From an uncultured Lachnospiraceae bacterium (GTDB lineage Bacteria > Bacillota > Clostridia > Lachnospirales > Lachnospiraceae), in contig CAKRFU010000054.1 of NCBI GenBank assembly GCA_934320845.1, positions 1 to 5,336 on the forward strand: 5,336 nt of DNA. The letters run 5' to 3'. The first letter of the stretch is position 1. Each line of letters begins with the position of its first letter. The position numbers and the translations under genes are program-made. Shown here piece by piece: positions 1 to 5,336 of this stretch. Below the pieces are notes generated by a model. That model worked only from the letters and a program-made list of their open reading frames with translations, was not told where the DNA came from and made no database searches.

Positions 1-26
1 TGACAGATAATTCGGTATTATCCAGC
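1..26 (+). repeat. Left inverted repeat (possible recombination site)
   Basis: Bases 1-22 are identical to the reverse complement of 5315-5336. Base 23 differs (C here, T in the other copy) and bases 24-26 match again. Bases 6-22 form a near-palindrome, GATAAT-TCGGT-ATTATC, with arms of 6 bp around a 5 bp centre whose outer pair is T/T. Two inverted arms around a short asymmetric spacer is the usual form of a tyrosine-recombinase core site. The repeat lies 44 bases before the first glycosyltransferase start. Confidence 0.9.
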
Positions 27-54
27 AAAATGTTGGCAAATTAAGGGGATTATG

Positions 55-61
55 AAGGAGG
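55..61 (+). promoter_or_regulatory. Ribosome binding site of the GT4 gene
   Basis: AAGGAGG is a full-strength Shine-Dalgarno sequence 9 bases before the ATG at 71, which fixes the start of the first glycosyltransferase. I saw no convincing -35/-10 pair between the repeat and this site. Transcription therefore probably enters from outside the window. Confidence 0.85.
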
Positions 62-70
62 TACATAAGT

Positions 71-1168
71 ATGAAAATTCTGTTCATATCAAACAATTTG
101 GTTGGTGGCGGAGCTGAAAAAGTATTGCTAAATCTGTTAGAAGAGCTTAACGATCCAATATATGAAATTACGCTCTTATTAATTAAGAATAAGGGTGTCT
201 ATATAAATGATATCCCCAAACATGTAAAGGTTAAGTATATGTTTGATGTATCAACGGGCGAGGCTGTTTTCCCTATGGAAAAAGATAAGCTTATAGAGTA
301 CTACAATTCCAATATCGGTAATGAATTTGATGTGGAGATAGCATTTTTAGAAGGACCTCCCACCAAACTATTGGCATATAGCACAAATAAAAAGTCCATG
401 AAAATAGCCTGGGTTCACATTGATATGAACAATGCACATTGGACATATAAATATTATGAAAGTTTAGCAGAAGAAAAAAATTGTTATGCCTCAATGGATA
501 AGGTAGTTTTTGTATCGGAAAATGCCAAAAACGGGTTTCAAAAACTATTCGGCTTTACTCCCAGACAAAGCATTGTAATTAAAAATCCAATTCCCGTAAA
601 AAAAATCCAGAGATTAGCTGCCGAATATCAGGTTTCAAATACTGACTTTACCTTTGTTGTTGTTGGCAGTCTTGCAAATCGTAAAGGTCAAAGCAGATTG
701 TTATATGCAGCTGGACGGTTAATAGAAGAAGGATATCATTTTCAACTGCAGTTTGTTGGTGAAGGAGAACAACTATTTTCCTATACAGAGCTGGCTCATT
801 TGTTGAATATTCACCAATATGTATCCTTTGTAGGATTTGTTAAAAATCCATATCCATACATTTCCAATGCCAATGTTTTGATTTCATCTTCCATTACAGA
901 AGGATATCCGCTTGTTGTTTGTGAAGCTATAGCACTTTCAGTTCCGGTAATTGCAACAAGATGCACTGGCAATTTGGATGTACTCCAAAACGGAAAATAC
1001 GGTATGATCGTGGATAATTCCGAGGAGGGAATTTATCACGGAATGAAACAGGTTCTTGATTCACATGATGCATATGCCGATTTAAAAGTCCGTTCAGAAA
1101 ATGGTTCTGTAGAGTTACTGTTTGAAGAAAGAATACAGCAAATCAAAAAAATAATTAGTGAGGTGTAA
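71..1168 (+). CDS. Glycosyltransferase, GT4-type (GT-B fold)
   Basis: Predicted retaining glycosyltransferase that moves a sugar from a nucleotide-sugar donor to a glycan acceptor on the cytoplasmic side of the membrane. It most likely acts in capsule, exopolysaccharide or other surface-glycan assembly. The 365-residue length is normal for a complete family 4 enzyme. The N-terminal Rossmann half opens with a beta strand and a glycine-rich loop (GGGAE, residues 12-16). The C-terminal half starts near residue 193 (FVVVGSL, then NRKGQ at 203-207 with the conserved lysine K205). The EX7E signature is complete at E277 and E285 within ITEGYPLVVCEA. There is no signal peptide or membrane segment. 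The start is fixed by AAGGAGG 9 bases upstream. The stop is 3 bases before the next glycosyltransferase, so the two form an operon. The donor and acceptor cannot be told from sequence. An 8-A run at 598-605 is a possible slippage site. Confidence 0.9.
   Translation: MKILFISNNLVGGGAEKVLLNLLEELNDPIYEITLLLIKNKGVYINDIPKHVKVKYMFDVSTGEAVFPMEKDKLIEYYNSNIGNEFDVEIAFLEGPPTKLLAYSTNKKSMKIAWVHIDMNNAHWTYKYYESLAEEKNCYASMDKVVFVSENAKNGFQKLFGFTPRQSIVIKNPIPVKKIQRLAAEYQVSNTDFTFVVVGSLANRKGQSRLLYAAGRLIEEGYHFQLQFVGEGEQLFSYTELAHLLNIHQYVSFVGFVKNPYPYISNANVLISSSITEGYPLVVCEAIALSVPVIATRCTGNLDVLQNGKYGMIVDNSEEGIYHGMKQVLDSHDAYADLKVRSENGSVELLFEERIQQIKKIISEV
1160..1165 (+). promoter_or_regulatory. Ribosome binding site of the GT2 gene
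   Basis: GAGGTG lies inside the last codons of the GT4 gene, 6 bases before the ATG at 1172. Its position in the preceding reading frame, just before that gene's stop, points to translational coupling of the two glycosyltransferases. Confidence 0.7.
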
Positions 1169-1171
1169 TTT

Positions 1172-2149
1172 ATGTATAAGTTTAGTTTTATTGTTATAAT
1201 GAAAGATACTCGTGAATATCTGGAAAGATGTTTAGATTCCATTTCAAATCAGTCTTATAAAAATTTTGAAACAATTGTTATAGATGACCACTCTATAACA
1301 AGAAGTGATGATATAATAAATCGTTACCGCTCTAAAATACCTAATATTACGTATCATTATCTTGATTCCAGTATTGGTCCGGGTGGTACGAGAAATTATG
1401 GTATTAAACTTTCAGATGGTGAATATTTAATGTTTTTTGACAGTGACGACTGGGTAGATATTCATATTTTAGAGAAAGCATTTCAAATTATTGATCAATA
1501 TAACCCGGACATTGCTATGTGTAATTTGATGCGGGATTATGACATTCCAACAGAGAAACCATATTATAAATGCAAATACGAAACCGTTCAGCAAATTGAT
1601 GGGATAACCGCATTTCGTATGATGTCCGGACAGTATAATTTGGGTTGTGTTATTAGTCCTTCTGCTTTAAATAAATTTTTTCGAAAAGATTATTTGAAAA
1701 AAAATAATATTTGGTTTGTAGAAAATGTATATTATGAAGATGTTCCGTTTGCATTTCAAACATTACTTGCAGACGGAAAAATTGTAACAATTCCAAATGC
1801 TAATTATCATAACTATAAGCGCTCTGGCTCAATCATTCAGTCTTTAACGCAAAGGCATCTGGATGATCTGAAAACAGTATTTAAGGAGATCAGAAAATAT
1901 TTAAAAGAAGAAGAGATATATGATAGATATGTATTCAATTACTATAAGGTTTTTGAAAGGTTTTATAATTTACTGCTCAGACAAATATTTAACTATGCCA
2001 AAACTGAAGATGAGAAAAAGGAATGGACATTAAAGTCAATTGATATTCTGAAAGAAATTATAGACCTGGACGAATTTGCCAGATATTACACAGCTGAAGA
2101 GATCCGAAGACACCTTCAGCCATATGTAACAGATCTAACATTATATTAA
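1172..2149 (+). CDS. Glycosyltransferase, GT2-type (GT-A fold)
   Basis: Predicted inverting glycosyltransferase of family 2, acting in the cytoplasm or at the inner membrane face on a lipid-linked or growing surface glycan. Visible motifs, in order, are: the N-terminal strand followed by YLERCLDSISNQSYKNFE; the nucleotide-binding acidic pair D38-D39 in VIDDHS; GPGGTRNYGI at 69-78, a variant of the common GPSAARN motif; the metal-binding DSDD at 90-93; the likely catalytic-base motif YYEDVPF with E189-D190; and YKRSGSI at 215-221. The strand that usually reads VIIPVYN is here FIVIMKD, which is slightly unusual but leaves the acidic residues intact. Residues after about 225 are helical and charged. 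At 325 residues it is a normal full-length GT-A enzyme without membrane segments. It starts 3 bases after the GT4 stop. Its stop codon overlaps that of the opposing gene. The sugar specificity is unknown. An 8-A run lies at 1697-1704. Confidence 0.9.
   Translation: MYKFSFIVIMKDTREYLERCLDSISNQSYKNFETIVIDDHSITRSDDIINRYRSKIPNITYHYLDSSIGPGGTRNYGIKLSDGEYLMFFDSDDWVDIHILEKAFQIIDQYNPDIAMCNLMRDYDIPTEKPYYKCKYETVQQIDGITAFRMMSGQYNLGCVISPSALNKFFRKDYLKKNNIWFVENVYYEDVPFAFQTLLADGKIVTIPNANYHNYKRSGSIIQSLTQRHLDDLKTVFKEIRKYLKEEEIYDRYVFNYYKVFERFYNLLLRQIFNYAKTEDEKKEWTLKSIDILKEIIDLDEFARYYTAEEIRRHLQPYVTDLTLY
2146..2149. other. Overlapping stop codons of convergent genes
   Basis: The four bases TTAA contain the plus-strand stop TAA (2147-2149) of the GT2 gene and the minus-strand stop TAA (2146-2148) of the nuclease-ATPase gene. 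I found no hairpin with a T-tract near the junction that could act as a terminator. Transcripts of either unit should run into the other as antisense. Confidence 0.85.
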
Positions 2150-5100
2150 TATACCCTTGGATCAAGATAAATGGTATCAGGGTCAAGGCAAGGGCTGGTA
2201 CAAACTTCATAACGCATATTATTTAAGTCAATATTTTTAAGCACTTCTAAATTGTGTTGCGATATTCGCCGGTAAGAGGAATTAAAGGAGAACAGCGAGA
2301 CAGACTGGCGCAAAGCTTCCTGAGCATTGTCAATGTCATTATGCCTTAAATAATAAATTGCTAATATTTGTTTGTATGCGGCATCCATTTTTGTGCGGAT
2401 TTTCCTTGCTTCTGCAATATCTTTTAAAAGCAAGGTATCCGCCTGACTTGTATACCCTTTTACATAGAGCAGTCCGCAATAAAGAAGATTCAAATGTCTG
2501 GAAGAACTGTAAAATGATTTGCTGCATTCTCTTATGACCTGCTCCATTGATCCAATATAGGCCCCTTCCTTTTGGTTAATATAATCAATAAATTTAGCGT
2601 AAAAAGTTACCAGTAATCCCTGTTTATTTGAAAAATTTTGTACTTCTTTCATTGCATCTTCAATCCAGATACATGCGGTATTCCAATCACGGACAAATAG
2701 TGTCCGTCCATATCTGAACAGAAAATCCACATAATGGTATGGATATTTTTCCTTTAAAAGATTCTTTTGAGCGTCTGCAGCCGTATAGGATTCAGATATA
2801 TTTTTTTCGGAAGCAATATATAACATATAATTGTTGCTTAACACGTAAAATAAACAACTGTTTTTATCCGGATTTATTCCATAGATATTTACCAGCCTGT
2901 CATATGTCTCATTAAATTGTTTAAACAATATTTCACATTCAGAGTATTCTCCCACATTAAAATGGCTGTTAATTAATTCGAAGATCACTTCAAGTTGTAA
3001 TATATTTAAACGTTTTGATGATGTTCCATTTATTCCTTTAAGGATTATCTCAAACCCATCATAACCAATAGTAGTACGGCTGTTTTGCACTGCCGCATAA
3101 GAATATTCAAAATACAGAAGATAAAACATTTCATCGCCCCAGAGTTTACGGTATTTTTCCTGTTGATCAGTCGAATATATTGGACTCAGAATATATTCGA
3201 CCGAATAAAACTGTTCTGTCTGGCGAAGATGGAAAATCTTTTCATAAGTTTCTTCGGCTATTCCTGTTACCTGATAGCTGTTAATTTGCCGATCTAAGGC
3301 ATCTAATTCATTATCACTATTTCCTGATACATGAAAGTGGTTTTGAAAGCACTGAGTGTATATATCATGAATAGGCACCAGATTTCCGTAATCATTCTGC
3401 TTTATTAAGCGTTTCGCAATAAGTAATTCTGTATTTGGATTCAACTCGCAGGAAATACCCAATGGCTTCTTATAAATCTGGGCGCAGACATTCCATGCAT
3501 CTGGATGATTTATCCGAATATTCTCAAACTGCTCCAAAATATATGAGTTCTCCGAAACATTTTTTCTGAAGGATATGTATATATACACCAGATCAGGAAG
3601 CGTGCAAATTTTCTCGTCTAACCTTTTGGTATACTGTACAAATAAATTAAACACAATAAGATTAGGAAAAAAGGCATCCAATAGTTCCGTATTTATCGGC
3701 TCAGAAAGTCCAAATATGTTTTTTAAATTATTTTCAACATCTGCCCGAATTAATTGGAAAGAAAATTTTTGAAGCGTTATACAATTAAAATATTCCTCAA
3801 ACAATTTCCCTTGAGTGAATGATGGCTGTGTAGCAAGTATAATATGTAACTTAAATTTTTTAAACAGATTTAAAATACATGAAAGGAATTGAGCTCCTAT
3901 AGGATCTAATTTATGTACATTATCCACAAAAAGTGCACAGCCATTATTATACTCATCACAGTCGTTAATTACATACTTTTTTTCTGCAAATTCCATAACA
4001 GCCTTTTCGGAATCGGCATAATTTCGAGATTGAAGTAATCTTAACAATGATTTTGTTAAACCAGAATCTAATTTTCGACTCTTTATGGTGTCTTGTGTAA
4101 GGTCATCTATATAAATAAATGGAAACAATACGAAAAATAAAGCTTCCATCAGCCGGGATAAATTTATAGACTTTTCATCCTGTAACTCCACATAATATGT
4201 GTTATAATTCTTACTTTTCTTTAATTCTATACACTCTTCAATTATAGTTGTCTTGCCGGTTCCCGACTCGCCTTCTATAAGTCCATAGAAATTTCTCGAA
4301 GGTAGTATCTTTTCATAATTATCTTTAAATATCTGCTGTGCCTGTATATTCAAATGTGTTTCCAAATTTTCAGTTATTGAAAATACTGTTTTGGACGTGA
4401 GATTGACAGTTCGATTCAGCTTAAATAAACAAAGGTTTCTATAACCGTCTCCATTCTCAATACTAACAGATTTTCCTTCAAAATATTTATCAGTCACCGT
4501 AAAGCCGATATGTAAGAGGTTTTCCCCAGTATGCAGCTGCTTGAGATTATAATTTTTAATATGAAATCCCTTTTGTGCCGAACGAATACTTACTTTTTGA
4601 TTCTGTCCCGAAATTACTTTGCAATATGCATGATATATTCGATTAGTTGTCAAATTCTGTAGAGGTTGCGCTAGTTTCATGTTACTAACATTCCCATAGA
4701 TTTCTATATCATCCGATACAAATATACTGTCCTTGCTCAGATTTGGTAATGGGATAGTTCCAAAATGTTTTCGATATATTTTTTCATGCGTACAGAGCCA
4801 GTATTCCAGTAAATGTTTTGTACAGAAAAACGTTTCTTTGCAATTAGTGGCAATGGCCAATGCTGTTCTGACATCAGATATAACCTTAGCTTTTACCTCA
4901 ACATTAGTGACAAAAACGATGCGAGTCACTTTTTTATTAAAAATTGAACTGACAATCGTTGCATCAAGTTTAAATCTGTGAAGATATTTATTAGATTGAT
5001 TTTTGGCGGTGTTATTTTCATTCTCATCTTTTTCTGTTTCGTTTATATATTTAGCTTCCATCCACCAGACTTTATCATCCATAATATTAGGAGAATGATA

Positions 5101-5283
5101 CCCAACTATGATAAGATATCCATCTTTATTTCCGTCATGTGTTGCCGGAGTTTCATTCCATGAAGAATCAGGATATTTATAAATATCTCGCACATAATCT
5201 CTAGCCAATTCTTCAAAACCTCTTGGTCCATCTATAATATTATTCCATGGAATTACACTTATCATCTTATCTAATCTCCGCAT
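2146..5283 (-). CDS. PD-(D/E)XK nuclease - STAND ATPase - TPR-like protein
   Basis: Large cytoplasmic protein of 1045 residues, probably an anti-phage effector of the STAND type; this role is inferred from architecture. Residues 18-175 look like a restriction-endonuclease fold: a helix with FEELARDYV, then DGNKDG with D54, then WWMEAKY with E76 and K78, and a later strand IVFVTN at 122-127. Residues 183-330 are beta-rich and unrecognised. An ATPase follows: Walker A GESGTGKT at 338-345, Walker B LFVDNVHKLD at 451-460 and a sensor-like strand IILATQPS at 481-488, resembling AAA_16 modules. Residues from about 640 are helical and TPR-like, clearest at 970-998. Known Avs proteins are usually longer. 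No HTH is visible, which argues against a LuxR-type regulator. The ATG at 5283 lacks a ribosome binding site. The ATG at 5265 has GGAG 10 bases upstream and may be the true start (1039 residues). The frame is open upstream to the window edge. Confidence 0.8.
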   Translation of the reverse strand: MRRLDKMISVIPWNNIIDGPRGFEELARDYVRDIYKYPDSSWNETPATHDGNKDGYLIIVGYHSPNIMDDKVWWMEAKYINETEKDENENNTAKNQSNKYLHRFKLDATIVSSIFNKKVTRIVFVTNVEVKAKVISDVRTALAIATNCKETFFCTKHLLEYWLCTHEKIYRKHFGTIPLPNLSKDSIFVSDDIEIYGNVSNMKLAQPLQNLTTNRIYHAYCKVISGQNQKVSIRSAQKGFHIKNYNLKQLHTGENLLHIGFTVTDKYFEGKSVSIENGDGYRNLCLFKLNRTVNLTSKTVFSITENLETHLNIQAQQIFKDNYEKILPSRNFYGLIEGESGTGKTTIIEECIELKKSKNYNTYYVELQDEKSINLSRLMEALFFVLFPFIYIDDLTQDTIKSRKLDSGLTKSLLRLLQSRNYADSEKAVMEFAEKKYVINDCDEYNNGCALFVDNVHKLDPIGAQFLSCILNLFKKFKLHIILATQPSFTQGKLFEEYFNCITLQKFSFQLIRADVENNLKNIFGLSEPINTELLDAFFPNLIVFNLFVQYTKRLDEKICTLPDLVYIYISFRKNVSENSYILEQFENIRINHPDAWNVCAQIYKKPLGISCELNPNTELLIAKRLIKQNDYGNLVPIHDIYTQCFQNHFHVSGNSDNELDALDRQINSYQVTGIAEETYEKIFHLRQTEQFYSVEYILSPIYSTDQQEKYRKLWGDEMFYLLYFEYSYAAVQNSRTTIGYDGFEIILKGINGTSSKRLNILQLEVIFELINSHFNVGEYSECEILFKQFNETYDRLVNIYGINPDKNSCLFYVLSNNYMLYIASEKNISESYTAADAQKNLLKEKYPYHYVDFLFRYGRTLFVRDWNTACIWIEDAMKEVQNFSNKQGLLVTFYAKFIDYINQKEGAYIGSMEQVIRECSKSFYSSSRHLNLLYCGLLYVKGYTSQADTLLLKDIAEARKIRTKMDAAYKQILAIYYLRHNDIDNAQEALRQSVSLFSFNSSYRRISQHNLEVLKNIDLNNMRYEVCTSPCLDPDTIYLDPRVY
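3170..3201. repeat. 12 bp perfect hairpin inside the nuclease-ATPase gene
   Basis: Bases 3170-3181 (GTCGAATATATT) are the exact reverse complement of 3190-3201, with an 8-base loop. It lies within codons 695-705 of the minus-strand gene, just after the ATPase and winged-helix-like part and before the clear TPR-like repeats. There is no T-tract, so it is not a standard terminator. It may be chance, an mRNA structure, or a protein binding site. Confidence 0.6.
5276..5279 (-). promoter_or_regulatory. Possible ribosome binding site deciding an internal start
   Basis: On the minus strand GGAG lies 10 bases before the ATG at 5265-5263, which would begin the protein at MISVIPW. The upstream ATG at 5283-5281 is preceded only by A/T-rich sequence with no Shine-Dalgarno match. 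The shorter start is therefore favoured unless translation enters from upstream. Confidence 0.5.
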
Positions 5284-5310
5284 GTTTAATTTTATTAGAA
5301 CGATATAATA

Positions 5311-5336
5311 GCTAGATAATACCGAATTATCTGTCA
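5311..5336 (-). repeat. Right inverted repeat (possible recombination site)
   Basis: This is the partner of the repeat at 1-26, in opposite orientation, with one mismatch over 26 bases. The near-palindromic core is at 5315-5331. It lies 27 bases upstream of the first ATG of the minus-strand nuclease-ATPase gene. The minus-strand frame of that gene continues through the repeat without a stop to the window edge. Confidence 0.9.

Larger units (their letters stand above)
1..5336. mobile_element. Putative invertible cassette bounded by inverted repeats
   Basis: The whole segment lies between two copies of a 22 bp perfect inverted repeat (25 of 26 bases when extended). It holds two outward-starting, inward-reading transcription units that meet tail to tail: two glycosyltransferase genes on the plus strand and a nuclease-ATPase gene on the minus strand. 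Such a layout is what a site-specific inversion switch would need to select one unit or the other from a fixed outside promoter. No recombinase, transposase or second cassette is present inside, so the enzyme would have to come from elsewhere. The alternative is a non-autonomous transposon with terminal inverted repeats. The repeat could also continue past the window edges. Inversion is inferred from structure and is not demonstrated. Confidence 0.6.

Noticed and set aside
22..36. Small hairpin in the GT4 leader (CCAGCA, 3-base loop, TGTTGG)
   Set aside because: Only 6 bp with one G-U pair and no T-tract follows, so it is neither a convincing terminator nor a riboswitch.
33..38. TTGGCA as a -35 box for the glycosyltransferase operon
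   Set aside because: At the right distance downstream there is only the Shine-Dalgarno sequence and no -10-like hexamer.
52..117. Short frame starting ATGAAGGAGG and overlapping the GT4 start
   Set aside because: It encodes 21 codons, its own ribosome binding site is too close, and it is made largely of the GT4 Shine-Dalgarno sequence in another frame.
4733..5163. Short plus-strand frames opposite the nuclease-ATPase gene
   Set aside because: They lie antisense to a well-supported coding domain, lack ribosome binding sites and show no recognisable protein features. The same holds for the small frames at 291-494, 1036-1242, 2339-2527, 3085-3297 and 3575-3772.
2146..5283. LuxR-family (LAL) or AfsR-like transcription regulator
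   Set aside because: The ATPase and TPR-like parts resemble such regulators, but no helix-turn-helix domain is visible at either end, and the N-terminus carries nuclease-type motifs instead.
5289..5294. Minus-strand TAAAAT as a -10 box for the nuclease-ATPase gene
   Set aside because: There is no -35 at a suitable distance, and the start site would fall at or after the first ATG.
1..5336. Interpretation as an autonomous insertion sequence or transposon
   Set aside because: No transposase or recombinase frame is present, there are no subterminal repeat arrays, and flanks for a target duplication are not visible. A non-autonomous element remains possible but explains the gene layout less well.

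Overview
This 5.3 kb window is AT-rich and has three genes with strong Shine-Dalgarno-type starts. That suggests a low-GC Firmicute, most likely a gut-type Clostridium or Lachnospiraceae relative. The lineage is inferred from base composition, ribosome binding sites and protein style only; no sequence search was possible.

The window is framed exactly by an inverted repeat. Bases 1-22 equal the reverse complement of bases 5315-5336, and the match extends to 25 of 26 bases. Inside the frame are two same-strand glycosyltransferase genes (GT4-type 71-1168, GT2-type 1172-2149) and one very long opposite-strand gene (2146-5283). The long gene encodes a PD-(D/E)XK-type nuclease domain, a beta-rich middle region, a P-loop STAND/AAA_16-type ATPase and a TPR-like helical C-terminus. 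The two transcription units converge and their stop codons overlap by 4 bp, with no room for a terminator. Each unit starts only a few tens of bases inside its own repeat, and no convincing promoter lies in either leader.

The arrangement looks like an invertible cassette. A promoter, or an upstream open frame, outside the repeats would read the glycosyltransferases in one orientation and the nuclease-ATPase in the other. The glycosyltransferases would build or alter a surface polysaccharide. The nuclease-ATPase resembles Avs/STAND-type anti-phage effectors. A flip would then trade a surface change (possible receptor masking) against an intracellular defence protein. This is inference: no recombinase or transposase is encoded here, and the flanks are not visible.

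A second possibility comes from the reading frames. The nuclease-ATPase frame stays open through the repeat to the window edge. The same frame of the repeat at the left end stops after 14 codons. Inversion could therefore also change the C-terminus of an outside gene.
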